NCBI RefSeq assembly: GCF_033439725.1
Contig: NW_026944392.1
Span: 744,001-808,000, forward strand
Direction: 5' to 3'
Length of the DNA: 64,000 bases
DNA from: Neurospora tetraspora
Taxonomy: Eukaryota; Ascomycota; Sordariomycetes; Sordariales; Sordariaceae
In this document: positions 46,001 through 57,261 of the stretch, in pieces
Layout of the letters: every line of letters begins with the position of its first letter
Position numbering within the stretch: position 1 is the first letter of the stretch
Translations under genes and position numbers: made by a program
The notes under the pieces: generated by a model
What the model saw: only the letters and a program-made list of their open reading frames with translations
The model's database searches: none
What the model was told of the DNA's origin: nothing

Positions 46001-47521
46001 TCAAGGTAACCTAGTAGGCTGTCCACTTCCCAACACCTGCTTGTAGAGCCAGTTGGGAAAGGTAACGCTGGGCTCGTCAAAGAGCCTCGTCGAGATCTCG
46101 GCGACGTACAAGGTCAATGGCAAGAGGATGATATGCGGCAGCAAGAAGGCCATCTCAAGACCAAAGGGTCCAGCCATGGGCAAGGGGAACTTGTTGACCC
46201 AGTTGGCCAGCATGGTAAGTTGAGGCTCCCTTCCCCAACCAACAGCCGTGTAGAGTCTGTCGCCAATGGTCCAAAGAATAGGACCATGGACCAGGTAAAG
46301 CGCAAAGGAGATGCGACCCAAGTACTGGCAGAAGCGCGTCTCGAAGAATCGCTTGAGCCAGGGGATGCGTGGAACCGAGACCACCAAGAAGACACCAGCC
46401 CAAAACAAGTAGAACCACTTGTAGTCGTAGACAGCCTGCGGCTTGAGGAAGGACAGGTAGTACCACCCGGGAGTCTTGGCCAGATCGTTGATGTCCTTGG
46501 TGTGAACGGGCACGCCTCCGAGGTAGAAGCTGACTACAAAGAGGGAGTAGAAGATGTGCTTGCTGTATGGCTCGAGCTGAGTGAGGAAGTTGGGCAGCTC
46601 ATCCTTGATAGCCAACAAGTCCAGATCGTTGAGAAGCATGCCGGCACTGAAGAGGGCGTAGTGAGTTCCGTCGACGATGTAGACAAAGTAGAAGATCAGG
46701 AACACCTGGCACCATAGTCTAGCCTTCCTCGTGCATCGCGAAAAGGCTAGCAGGCTGGTGTAGATGACCATGGATCCCTTGAATTCCACAGGGATAGACC
46801 ACAGATGGAAGTTGTAGCTCAGCCAGGGCTCGCCGCCGAGGTGATAGATGAAGCTGAAATTCTTGACTTCTGCGTACCACCACCAGAACTCGTCGTGGTA
46901 GTTGGACTGCGGTTTTGCCGAGTCGACCCAGATGCCGAAGGCATGCCACGAGGTCATGAATAGGAAAGTGGTCGCGATCAGAGGCATGAAGAGACGCAGC
47001 CATCGTCGGAATAAGGCAGACGCAAGGTTATCGGCCAGTTTCTCTTGTTCGCCGGCGTGGATCAGGCGCATGGGCTTGACGGAGAGGACGTAGCCCGAGA
47101 TGACGAAGAAGGTCGCGACGGCATAGTGACCGCCGCCAAAGAAGTTGCGCACAAAGGGAAGGGCGCTGAAGTAATGTTGGCCATCGAAGCCGTAGCCTCT
47201 TTCGAAGATGGCGTCGCGCATCAGGCCATGCGACCACAGCTCGTGGTGGTGCCAGTAGACGAGGAAGGCAGCGAAGCCACGCAGGCCGTCGAGGTAAGCG
47301 GTTGGTCGCAGCTTTTCGGGGGCATCGAAGTTGGGCATCGCAAAGAGGTTTGTAAGGCGATTGACGAGGCTTGAGGCCATCGAGGAGGGGATCGTAAGGG
47401 CGGTCATGATGGCGATGATGGGCTTCCGGAGAAGAGGGAAGCTACACGAGTTCCGGTTGTCATGCCACTTTTCGGGGTCGAGGGAGGTACCGAGGAGGTC
47501 GTGGTCGAGATCGCTAGGCAT
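46001..47521 (-). CDS. Acyltransferase-3 family membrane protein
   Basis: A single exon; from the Met at 47521 (MPSDLDHDLLGTSL) it encodes 506 residues. An in-frame Met at 47695 would add 58 Pro/Thr-rich residues and cannot be excluded. Features of the AT3 family are YLDGLRGFAAFLVYWHHH near the start of the membrane domain, GHYAVATFFVISGYVLSVKP, the LWSIPVEFKGSM segment, and ISFALYLVHGPILW near the C-terminus, with about ten membrane helices. AT3 proteins move acyl groups, often acetyl, onto sugars or small molecules; fungal members are mostly uncharacterised. The gene is divergent from the GT32 mannosyltransferase across a 2-kb spacer, so a role in decorating wall glycans is possible but inferred only from position. 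Confidence 0.9.
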   Translation of the reverse strand: MPSDLDHDLLGTSLDPEKWHDNRNSCSFPLLRKPIIAIMTALTIPSSMASSLVNRLTNLFAMPNFDAPEKLRPTAYLDGLRGFAAFLVYWHHHELWSHGLMRDAIFERGYGFDGQHYFSALPFVRNFFGGGHYAVATFFVISGYVLSVKPMRLIHAGEQEKLADNLASALFRRWLRLFMPLIATTFLFMTSWHAFGIWVDSAKPQSNYHDEFWWWYAEVKNFSFIYHLGGEPWLSYNFHLWSIPVEFKGSMVIYTSLLAFSRCTRKARLWCQVFLIFYFVYIVDGTHYALFSAGMLLNDLDLLAIKDELPNFLTQLEPYSKHIFYSLFVVSFYLGGVPVHTKDINDLAKTPGWYYLSFLKPQAVYDYKWFYLFWAGVFLVVSVPRIPWLKRFFETRFCQYLGRISFALYLVHGPILWTIGDRLYTAVGWGREPQLTMLANWVNKFPLPMAGPFGLEMAFLLPHIILLPLTLYVAEISTRLFDEPSVTFPNWLYKQVLGSGQPTRLP

Positions 47522-49508
47522 GGACACGGAAGAACGCGACTGGAGCTGAACCCAAGCCGCGTACAAACCTCGAGCTGAGGTTGTGGTTGGTCTGGTTGGT
47601 GGGTGGCTTGGAGGGGGGATGTAATGCGCAAAGTCAACAAATGACGGGACGAGAGTGGAATTCTCGCCGAAGTTGATCACCCCTGCCAAGCCCACTGAAG
47701 GCGTGCCGTTACAGAGGGTTAAAGCACCTGTCGCGATGGTTGATCCACTGAAGGGTTGCCTTTAGTGGGGAAAGTGGCCGCTAAGAAATGGAAGCCGGCG
47801 AATGGAATTTGTTTCGATGTCCGAATTCGGTGCTGTGTGGCTGGTGTTCTGCTTGGCGGGCTGAGGAGGAGGGTTGTTTGTGGCGGGTGTGTGTGGCTTG
47901 CTTCTCCAGTTCTTGGCTGAACAATTGAATTCATGTGAAAAGTGACAAGTTCTTCCGTCGGCAAATTCCTCTCCTTTTCAACATCACAAGTTCCAAGCAG
48001 AACAAGATGCAAACTTCCTCGGTTCACAACATGGCACCCCCAACTTGATATGCTTCACCACCACAACTTTTGAAAAAGGTGCACACCACCAAGCAAGACC
48101 TCATGCAAAGGTCAATTCCTCCGAGGTTGGCGTTTGTCAATCACAAACTCTTGTTGCTGTCGTCGTCACACTCTTCTCTCCTCCGTCCAAGATGGCCCAA
48201 GAGGGAACTGATCAGTGCACGTCGGGATACGCTGTGCGGGGGAAGCGCGGATCAAGTGGACAGCAAAGCGGAGGCGAAGGCCTTCAAATCTGGAGAAGTG
48301 CGGGTTGTTCGTCGTCTCAACAAGTTCCCGTCCTCGCTTGCAAGATGGAGAACGGAGATGGGCCGGGATGGAGACCAGACCAGGGGACGCCAGGGTTATA
48401 TGCGGGGGAAATGAGGACTTTTGGGGGTATATCCATGCAGAGGTGTACCGGGATTTACTCCGGCGCTGGCGACACCACCCGACCTGGGGCACGAAAACGA
48501 AAAGCAAAAGCAAGATGGCGGCTTTTTCCATGGTCTCGTTTAACACCAGCGTCTGGCCGGCCGCCATAGCCGGGCGGGTGATAGAAAGGGGAACGAAAGA
48601 AAAAAAAAACAGCTGAAAAAGCTTGTGATTTAGCTCCGGCATATGTTTACGCTGATGTTACCCTCTAACACCGGGTCCAGCCAATCAGTTGCTTCAATTG
48701 GCTGGGTATCATTCCCGCCTGCAGCTTCAATCTTCCTTCACGCTCACACCTATCGCTTTCTGCCGAGATCGTCTCTCGCCTGGGGGGATTGAAGAACCCA
48801 ACACGGGGAGATGACTCCATTGCCCACTGACGATCGCTGCCAAGTCGTTCCTGATCGTTCCTGAATTCAGAAGCAACCTCCGATGGCACATTTGTGGAGG
48901 CCAGGCTGGTCGTCGGAGACAAGGACTGTCTGACTCCTTTGTCATTCGTCTGGCCCAGCCGCCCAGGTTGTCTTCTCTTCTATACCAAGCAGTCAAGGAA
49001 GAACCATGGAAGGATTTTGTCTGATTTTTTTTGTTGCCTGTGAGAGAGTAAAAAAAAAAAAAACAGGGTTTAATCAAGTGATCGTGGAGTGGAATACGTG
49101 AGCTATCTGCCGTATGAGCAAAAAAGCCCCAAGTTGGCGAGCGGCAGGAAGAGGCCCGGAATGCCCTCACCTGTCGCGGTATGGCCTCCTCTCTCAGCTC
49201 CGATGCGGGGCCCCACCCAGTCCCCGGGTTGGAAATGAACACGGCATAGTCGGATTATCCGGGTTGATCCTCACCATCTTCTCCTCCCCTGTCGCCCTGA
49301 ACGGACCTGGCCACCCAAAACATTTGATATGCCCAGTCCTTCCCCATCCCTCATCCCTCTTATGACTTGATTTGTTTTGTTTTCCTTCTTCTTCCTTGCT
49401 TCCTATTCTCTCCACCCGTGTCCCAAACTTCATTCATCCACGGATACGGGGCATTCCACATACACGACAGGTCATACCCTCAGACACAGATTATTATAAC
49501 CTGCGGTC
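47522..49508. promoter_or_regulatory. 2-kb divergent spacer (acyltransferase / GT32)
   Basis: The shared upstream region of two divergent genes. It has A-tracts near 48598 and 49050 and pyrimidine-rich stretches near 49380-49400, ahead of the GT32 start codon. Frames inside it are unconserved-looking. No specific sites can be named. Confidence 0.45.
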
Positions 49509-51131
49509 ATGAGCTCTCCACCATTATCTCCAATGTCCCCCTTGTCGCCCAGTCTGGGCGGTATACCTGTCAAGTGGAGGAAGATGTCCGAGACGGGGAC
49601 GGGGGCCTTTAGGAACCGGATCCCAACACAGCTTCGGCGGTCCCTCCCCCTCTACGCCGTCATCGTCGTCCTCTTCTTCTTCATGCTCAACGCCCACGTC
49701 TTCACATTATCCCCATCCGCCAGCAGCATAATAAGCCACCAAACCACACAGAAAGCCCTCAACGGGCAACAAGCCGACGTCCATGGCTTCCCCAAGAAGA
49801 TCTGGCAATCCTGGAAGGTCGACCCCTACAACATGGCCACGCGCGACCTCGACACCGCCAAGACCTGGACCACCAAAAACCCAGGCTACCGCTACGAGGT
49901 TTTGACGGATAACAACGACATGGTCTACGTGGAAGAGCAATACGGTCCCCAGGGGATCAACCGCCCGGACATCATCGACTTCTACCGCGCCGTCAACATC
50001 TCCATCATCAAAGCCGACTTGCTCCGGTACCTCATCATGTACGCCGAAGGCGGCGTCTACGCCGACATCGACGTCGAGGATCTCCGGCCCATCAAGCGTT
50101 TCGTGCCCGAACGCTACTGGGACTCGCTCTCCGAAATCGACATGGTAGTCGGCATCGAGATCGACCAGCCCGAATTCAAAGACCACCCAATCTTGGGCAG
50201 CAAATGCATGTCCTTCTGCCAATGGACATTCACGTGCAAGCCTCGTTTGCCCGTAATGCTGAACCTAGTCGAAAACATCATGACCTGGCTCAACTCCCTC
50301 GCTGCAAAACAACAAGTCCACCTCTCGGAACTCCAACTCGACTTTGACGAAGTCATCTCCGGCACCGGGCCGTCGGCATTCACCATCGCTTTGCTGAAAG
50401 AAATGAACCGCATCTCTCCTCAAGGCCAAAAGGAAATAACCTGGGACAATTTCCACGCCATGGACGAATCCAAAGTCGTTTCCCGCGTCTTGGTCTTAGA
50501 CGTCGAAGCCTTCGCCGCCGGCCAGGGGCACTCCGACTCGGGTAACCACAACGCCCGCGGCGCGCTCGTCAAACACCACTACCACGCCAGCAACTGGCCC
50601 TCCAAACACCCGCGCTACGCACACCCCGTGTACGGCGAGGTCGAGAGATGTAATTGGGACTTGGCCTGCGTGCAGAAGTGGGATCACGACGTCGAAGCTT
50701 ACAAGTCTCTTTCCATTGAAGAACAAAATAAAATCAAGGAGTTGAGGAGGATAGAACTCGAAAAACAGCGCGAGCAGCAACTGAAGGAACAGGAGCAGGC
50801 GATCAGGCTGGAGCAATTTGGCGAGGCGGTGAGGAAGGCGGAGGAGGAGCAGAAGAGACGGGATGAGTTGGAACGGGAGATGAAAGAGAGGATGAGGGTC
50901 GAGGATCAGGCGCTGAAGCCGCTGCATCCGGAGCAGGCCGGTAGTGACGAGAAGAAAGAGGGCGAGGGCTTGATTATGTTTGGGGGACGGCCGGTGCCGG
51001 GGCAGGAGAAGAAGCCGCAGGAGAAGGAGCAGCACCAGGCGGATGGTGAGGAGAAGCGAAAGGAGCAGAATGGGCAGCAGCCGGTGTTTGGGGAGCCGGC
51101 GCCTGCTCAGGGGCCTTTTGGCGGGCTGTGA
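49509..51131 (+). CDS. OCH1-like GT32 mannosyltransferase
   Basis: A single exon of 540 residues. A short cytoplasmic tail is followed by one signal anchor (about 45-66, LYAVIVVLFFFML), giving a Golgi type II topology. The GT32 domain runs from about 90 to 390: FPKKIWQSWK, RYEVLTD, then IIKADLLRYLIMYAEGGVYA with the metal/donor-binding DID at 186-188, SGTGPSAFT near 290, and HHYHASNWPSKHPRY near 360. OCH1/HOC1-type enzymes add alpha-1,6-mannose from GDP-mannose to N-glycans or wall mannan. The last 140 residues form a Glu/Gln/Arg-rich predicted coiled coil (about 405-475), then a Pro/Gly/Gln-rich tail; this is longer than in yeast Och1 and would lie in the lumen. The nearby KWRKMSET Met is an alternative start. 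Confidence 0.92.
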   Translation: MSSPPLSPMSPLSPSLGGIPVKWRKMSETGTGAFRNRIPTQLRRSLPLYAVIVVLFFFMLNAHVFTLSPSASSIISHQTTQKALNGQQADVHGFPKKIWQSWKVDPYNMATRDLDTAKTWTTKNPGYRYEVLTDNNDMVYVEEQYGPQGINRPDIIDFYRAVNISIIKADLLRYLIMYAEGGVYADIDVEDLRPIKRFVPERYWDSLSEIDMVVGIEIDQPEFKDHPILGSKCMSFCQWTFTCKPRLPVMLNLVENIMTWLNSLAAKQQVHLSELQLDFDEVISGTGPSAFTIALLKEMNRISPQGQKEITWDNFHAMDESKVVSRVLVLDVEAFAAGQGHSDSGNHNARGALVKHHYHASNWPSKHPRYAHPVYGEVERCNWDLACVQKWDHDVEAYKSLSIEEQNKIKELRRIELEKQREQQLKEQEQAIRLEQFGEAVRKAEEEQKRRDELEREMKERMRVEDQALKPLHPEQAGSDEKKEGEGLIMFGGRPVPGQEKKPQEKEQHQADGEEKRKEQNGQQPVFGEPAPAQGPFGGL

Positions 51132-54100
51132 CGGAGTGATGTTGATGGGATCAAGTGGATATGGTTGCATGTTATGGTGTTTTGGGTTTGCTTTTACTTT
51201 GGTTTCTGGTAAATACTTTCATCGCCTGTACGAATGGTGTGTACGATGGTGTGCGGATGCACGCAATGGGAGGAACTGAATGCGGTATGTAGCTGTATGA
51301 AGTACCGTATGAACTCGGGCCGTTCGTTTTTAGGTTCCAGGGAAATCAGGCATAATCAGTACACTTGAGGCACCTCTAGCATTGCAGACTGCTCGAATCT
51401 CTTCCACAACCCAACCCCTAAGGCACCTAATATATAAATTCTGTCAGTTAGGCCCTGTTAGCTAAAAACGAATGGCCCGAGTCTATACGGTATGAAGCAT
51501 GATTTTGTCACACCCTTTGCTGTTCGCTTGTTGCTTGCTACATTTGATTTCTCTCTGCGTTTCTTCCCTCTTCTGCCAGTCAATTTGTCTGCTCGTCTGT
51601 CGCTTCCTCTTGCGATCGCTGTTTTGCTCTTTTCCTACAGTCGTTCTTTCCTGCAGTCAACTGAAGCTATCGCCAAGTCTTGGTGCCCAGGGTACCCCCC
51701 TCTGCCCCAGCTCTGGGCGTGCACGGGAATCTCCGACACTCTGCATCCGCTGCGACTTCCTTTCCTGATTCGTTCTTTAAACCTCGGTACGACGTTTCGT
51801 GCATTTTCGGCGCATGTGAAGATCGTCCCTGGTGCTTAACCGAGATGGCCGGCGACGCGATGTGAGCGCGGCGGTTTGTCTGTTTGGGGTTTGGTCTTGT
51901 GAACTTGCAAGAGAAGGGTGTGGTTGGCGATGATGTCATGCTTCAGGTTTTGGAGTTTGGGAATTTGGAAATGCTCGCCGGTCTGGACTTACGCTCGTGG
52001 AAGAGAAGAAGATGGCCGCTAGTGTTTCGTGAGATGATTGTGAAGATGGAGGGTGTTATCCGTGAACTCAAGGAAACACACCGGATTTGCAACCAACAAA
52101 GCGATTGGGAAACGTTATCGCCGTCGCAAACAGCAAAGATTCAAGACAACTCACAGGCGGATGACGGTATAAAAGCCCCGGGCAGTTATCTTCATGTGTC
52201 TCCGACGGTTGTACTGTGTGTTTCTGTCCCGGTTTCGTTAATGAGTAGTATTCCAGTCCGTTAATCCCAAGCGAGAGAGCCTGCCATCGTAGAGGCACGA
52301 CAAGACGTCTGACTTGCGCTCCAGTCCCTTAAGTATACGGTCGTAGATAGCAATGACCAGACCCTCAGAGTGTCTGTTGACTGGTCGTGTGAGACACGTC
52401 TAAGACCAGAAAAAGGTCCTTGCGAGACGAGGTGGCTGTGGCGTAGTTTGCCGGATCCCTTACCCCAGGATCAAGGCTGCTCAGTTGGGCAATAACCACG
52501 ATGTCGTTGGAGGACTCAAGCAGTTTCTGTCAGCATGACGGCTCGACGAATAAGACTTGAACCACACCTTCGGGGGTGTCCTACTGAGTGTATTCCAAAC
52601 AAAACGTCGAGCCATCAGCCATTGCACATGCCCTCGAGGCAGTCATCGCCCTCTTGAGTCTCCTCAACCACAACGTCGGATCTAGGAGAACTGGCTCGAG
52701 ACAAACAAGAAGCGAAGGGTGAATGTCTGCCATGTACTAGTGGGACTGGAGCTCTCAACGTGGTCCCTCTTTATCAGCCGCGCTGGACTTCGGGTGATGG
52801 ATATGCGGTCGTTGCAGGGCCTGGAGAATAGCAAGATCGGAATGTACGATGGGGGCAAGATATCGTGCGGTGCGTTCGGCCCATGCCTGGAGTCAAGATC
52901 TCGAAAGGTTAGCTGCTTGTCTTCTACCTCGAGATGATCCGCTTCGAAGTCCTTGCTGGGTTTTTCTAGTGCATACCTCTACGCCGTCACAATTTCCGCG
53001 CTCGGCTGCCGGTGTCCTGAAGAACATGCAGACTACAAAACCCGAAGATGGCTATCCGTCCTCAATCTGACAGGGCGCGCTCTGTTTGTGTCATCGAAGC
53101 TGGAGTCAGATTTGGCAATCGGGAGTAAAAAGGGCACAAGGACCGCGCCAGAGGGACTTGGAAATTCTTCAGGTAAACGGAATGACTGCCTGCCGCGCAC
53201 TGGTACAGGTCTCGTGTTGGGAGTTGCATGAGTGCATGTCGGGAAGGGGCGATGCGTCCGTCGCATCCTGGCCGCACAACGGGAGAACCCACTGTCCGGC
53301 GCAACTGCCTTTGTGTCGCCCGAGGGACGACCTGGACCGGTCGCGCCTGCTTTCGTCACCGCCCGGCCAAGAGAAACCATTTCAACCTTGACTCTGATGG
53401 CGCATGCCGACTGCCCCGACTTTCAGAGAGCCGCGAAGTCGGATGTCTTACGGCGAAATTCACCGAACCTCGTTCGACCGCCCTCAGAGACGCCCACTGT
53501 GATTCCCATCCACGAGACCACGTCTATCCCCTGAAGAGCCAATGTCCAGGCCCCCAACGATCGCTCGACAACATGGAAGGTCGCCTTCATCTTCGAGCGG
53601 AATTGCTACGGCCAGACGGCGAACCCACGCTGAACCCAAAACGAACAAGCACACTCCGAACCGAAGCCGACAGCGAACATTCTATACCCCTTAATCGCTC
53701 GCCAAAGTCCTCAAAACGTTGTTGACGCAGCACGACCTCAACCGGCTCTGTCCCCTCCTACCGCCTGCTCGTCTATTCGTTTAGAACCCGTTCTCATGTC
53801 AAGGCCAAGTCAAGTCCCTCGTTTCGGGCGACCTCGTGGAAGCCGCCCACGAAAGGCTCGCTGCAGTCGAGAGGTGGCCAGCTTGGACTTGGTGTTACTG
53901 CTATTGCAACAGTACATAATATTGGACCTGACTGGATGTGGTAAGCATCTTCAAGGTTGGACAGAGTGGCAATAACATCTTGCTGATTAGAGGACGGAAG
54001 TAGGGTCATAGAGCTTATACCATTCTGGGCACCATTCGAGCGTCCTGTCGCACCATCAAAGAAAGGAGAACATCGCGACAATTCGTTCAAGACTCGGCGG

Positions 54101-55110
54101 CGAGGGAAATACCACATCTATGTACACCCGCTTCAAACCATCCTCCTACCCGATGATGCCATTCTTCCACCGTGGGGGACAGGCAATATCCAATGCATAG
54201 AAAGAGCAACAAAGAAGGAAACAGACCTCCACCACATTACATGCTGTTTCAAACCTCCGGGACTAGCCCGGCCGAGGCACAGGCTGTCGATATTGATGTA
54301 GTCGAGGCTTTCATCGCCGCCGCCGCTGAAATTCCTCCAAGGTCGAAATGGTCAATGCCGGCACCACGACGACGTCACAGGAGAGCAATGCCGAGGCCGC
54401 AAGTGGAAGCTGGGCGCTCGGAAGTGCCTGAACCACCTCCAGAACCGTATTTCGCCCAGAATGAAGGTCGAAATCCTTTTTCGGGACATCGAAGGCCACG
54501 GAACCTGTTCTGGTGATTACGTATGGATGGAGACTGGGACGTCATTTACGTCGAGTACAATTACGGTCAGCTGTGGTCTGGAAGCCCGAGGCAGAAATGC
54601 TTTGAACATCTTAGGAACAAGCAAAGCAGGAAGAATCGTCAACACAAGTATAGTGACCGCCAGTAAACAGGATAAGAAACGACCACTTGCGAAGAGCACT
54701 GAGTCTACGTAACCAAGGATTCCGCCGAGGTTATTGAGCTCGGCTGGATGTCTACAACCTCGAGGAAGTGAACGAAACATCAGGAAGGAAGTTGGAAATG
54801 GGGAGTTACAAAAGATGACTAGAGGTATTGTGTGTACTGACAAAGGGGAATTTAACAACAGGCTTGTTGATCATGACTGTGGATAAACAAGCAGGGAACA
54901 GAAGGTATGTGGCGACCTCAAGGAGTCATAATTCGGACTTCCAATGCGATTGTGAATCAATGATGGAAATGTCACTGACCAGATCTTGTATAAAGAGACA
55001 GATCTAGTGCCACGGCTCCCAGTCCTCTTTTCCTCATCACCACCACCGCATTGATAGAGCATCAAGCACCAACGTCAAAACGTCGCCCTGATAAACATTA
55101 CACAAACAAT
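51132..55110. other. 4-kb region, no firm gene
   Basis: No conserved domain is visible on either strand between the GT32 gene and the first PY-motif ORF. A possible small gene at 54172-54516 is listed separately. A TATA-like TGTATAAAGA stands near 54988, about 120 bp before the 55111 start. Confidence 0.4.
54172..54516 (+). CDS. Doubtful 114-residue ORF with PPHY and EPPPEPY
   Basis: An open frame starting MGDRQYPMHRK with a PPxY-type motif (PPPHY near residue 20) and a second Pro-Tyr patch (EPPPEPYFAQNEG near residue 90). It lies just upstream of the PY-motif ORFs and could be a decayed or distant relative. It lacks the YTxxPxxxExTV signature and overlaps no homologous intron pattern, so it may be chance. 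Confidence 0.22.
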   Translation: MGDRQYPMHRKSNKEGNRPPPHYMLFQTSGTSPAEAQAVDIDVVEAFIAAAAEIPPRSKWSMPAPRRRHRRAMPRPQVEAGRSEVPEPPPEPYFAQNEGRNPFSGHRRPRNLFW

Positions 55111-55581
55111 ATGCCAGATCCACGCCATCCAGATCGCATCAATGCAGCCAGAGTTATAACAGCAGCAGAACTGTTCCCGTCGTTCTTTCCGTCAACATCT
55201 TCGGAGCACCGGGCGGAGAGAAACCGAACAGAGGCGCCGCCATACACCTTTCGCCCTACCGCGGGAGAGACTACAGTTGGCTTCAACCGCGACACCTTGG
55301 AAGATCCCCCTGGGTACTCGCCTCCCGTGCCGACGACCTGTGACCAAACCCACGAAGAACGGAGACGTGATGAGCTTCCCGCTGGAAATGCCACGCCGGC
55401 TACACAAGTACATATACAGGCTCGGCCATCAGGCATACCTCCCCCTCCATACGTGTCACTTCCTCAACCGGCCTCGACTACGGAGACACGGGCTAGTCGG
55501 ACCACCTCCCAAGCTGGCGAGACAAATGGGAGTGCGCATCTGCGGACAGGACTAAATAGGTGGAATATGCGGGGACATTAA
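55111..55581 (+). CDS. PY-motif orphan protein 1 (double PY module)
   Basis: A single exon of 156 residues from MPDPRHPDR; an in-frame Met at 55051 is less likely. Central signature: APPYTFRPTAGETTV followed by DPPGY, that is [PL]PxYTxxPxxxExTV and a second PY 24 residues later. The same six fixed positions occur in the ORFs at about 59.8, 61.3 and 63.0 kb. A third motif, IPPPPYVSLPQ, follows near residue 120. The rest is polar and Pro/Thr-rich, with no signal peptide or membrane helix. PPxY and LPxY motifs are known ligands of WW domains in Nedd4/Rsp5-type ubiquitin ligases and their adaptors; that role here is inference. No known family is recognised. A TATA-like box lies about 120 bp upstream. 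Confidence 0.62.
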   Translation: MPDPRHPDRINAARVITAAELFPSFFPSTSSEHRAERNRTEAPPYTFRPTAGETTVGFNRDTLEDPPGYSPPVPTTCDQTHEERRRDELPAGNATPATQVHIQARPSGIPPPPYVSLPQPASTTETRASRTTSQAGETNGSAHLRTGLNRWNMRGH

Positions 55582-55960
55582 GCGTGGCGTTGGTTGAGGC
55601 AGATGATGATGTGGAGGAATCAACAGGTTATCATAAGACGTTTAAAACATCACCGATGGCAAGGTAGCGTGGGAGTGGTTCCCTTATATATTATTCCCAC
55701 TTGCTTTTCTTGAACTTGCTCTTCCCTCCATCCTCTCGTGACGGAAGCAAGCACCTAACGAGCCAGGCAGGCTGGGGAGGCGTAGCGAAACCATTGATTC
55801 GCAACGACCACCACCCCTGAGGGATGTAGTTGCCTTTTACCTTCCTTCCACTCGCTGTCAAGCCTACTACCAAAGGCACATGTCACGAATCCTTCAGTCA
55901 TGCCACGCAGGGTTTCAAAATCTTAGTCAAGCGATCCGTCATGAAGTAATCCGACGCGCG

Positions 55961-56432
55961 ATGGCCGGCACCTGGTCCTGTGGCAACTGCTACCACGAAG
56001 CGGACAACGGTGCTGGAAAGCACTGCCAGAGATGCACCCAGCTTGGAAACACTTCCACTGTGTGTGAAGTGTTCTCAGAATCACCAACATCTTCCGGACG
56101 CTACCAGGTACATTGAATGCCTGGAGAATAAGCCTAGCCCCCAACGAAGGAGGGTCATGCACGGCATCCTTCACCTAGGTGGATATTATTGTAGCAGTTG
56201 CTACATCCGTGAAGCACCCGAACTTAGACATTCATGCCCGCGATGCATCAAACTCAAATTAGACTCTGATTTCTCCTCCTCGGGAACCTCAGGGGGCGAC
56301 ACCCCACAGGAGGGAGGAGACGTAGCTTGTCAATCAGCAAAAGACGGCCCTCCCCCGAGCCCTCCCACCCCAGCAACCCCGAGCCCTACAGCTCAGAGCC
56401 GCCTCCGATGGGTGGCCACCCCGACATGGTAA
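55961..56432 (+). CDS. Small protein with two CxxC-CxxC modules
   Basis: A predicted two-exon gene (55961-56063, 56179-56432) of 118 residues. The donor GTGAAG is weak and is chosen because it keeps frame; a GTACAT donor at 56108 does not. Exon 1 gives WSCGNCY...CQRC (Cys 7, 10, 22, 25) and exon 2 gives YYCSSCY...CPRC (39, 42, 54, 57). Both follow [WY]xCxxCYx10CxRC, so the protein carries two tandem copies of one zinc-ribbon-like unit. The spacing resembles RanBP2-type fingers, but the conserved Asn is not at the usual place. A Ser/Pro-rich tail follows. Each module sits in its own exon. The function is unknown; it lies inside the PY-motif array. Confidence 0.5.
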
Positions 56433-57261
56433 ACGGGCGGGTATACTGTATTGAAGTCAGGCAAAGGCACTGTGACTCAGAACCAAGAGGGAGGAACGGA
56501 TGGATGGCTTCCACTGGGTTCTGTGGACACACTATCGCGTCAAAGGAAGCACGGAATTTGCTTCGTCCCAACTAGAGCGTTTGCTGTGTTATTCAGGCTG
56601 GTCCCTCACGCGGGAAATACTCGTTCTATCTGCCAGAAAGTTTTCGTTTGGAAGAAAACCGCAAGCAGTTGGTTTAGCCGCAGCAAGAACACACCAAACT
56701 TTGAGTAGATTGCTGCTGTCATCGAAGGGACTGCTCACAGTATAGACAACTTTAGCAGCTGCTAAGGAGAGGGTCTGGACATTCAGGAAGGTGGAGGGAC
56801 TCAAGATGAGAGGAAGGCACAAGTCTGTGATGCCAGTGAAGGAACAATAGCAAACCGAGCTGCAGTGGATCACGAAGTTTCGTTTGGGTCATGCCTCTCC
56901 GTGAACTTGACGGCCTCAGGGGAGAAATGGCCCGTTGACAATGCTGCTTAACTTCAGATGAGAAAGGCTTGTGAATATGGCTGCAGCTGGCAGTGTTTCA
57001 TCTGTTCCTCCCCTCCTGTCCATGTCGTCTGAATAAGATTTCAGTGAAGTCCATGACCCATTCACCTGAGATTGGGAACTCGTCGTAGTGGGTCACCTCT
57101 GTAGTATTTATACCCCTCCTGCTTGATTGCAATCCTCCTCTTTCTCCTTCCACCACTCAACTCAGGAAGATCAGCAAAAGCAGATTCAAGATCCTTTGAC
57201 GCAATCTTCACACACGCTTTACCCAACTTCTATATTCCTCTATAAAACAACAACCGTCACC
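56433..57261. promoter_or_regulatory. 5' region of PY-array gene 2
   Basis: No gene is seen. The core-promoter-like GTATTTATACC at 57104-57114 stands about 150 bp before the start codon at 57262. The same 11-mer recurs at 58796-58806, ahead of the next paralogue. Confidence 0.5.

Noticed and set aside
53228-53725. 165-residue frame
   Set aside because: No domain, signal or paralogue; two other frames are open over the same bases.
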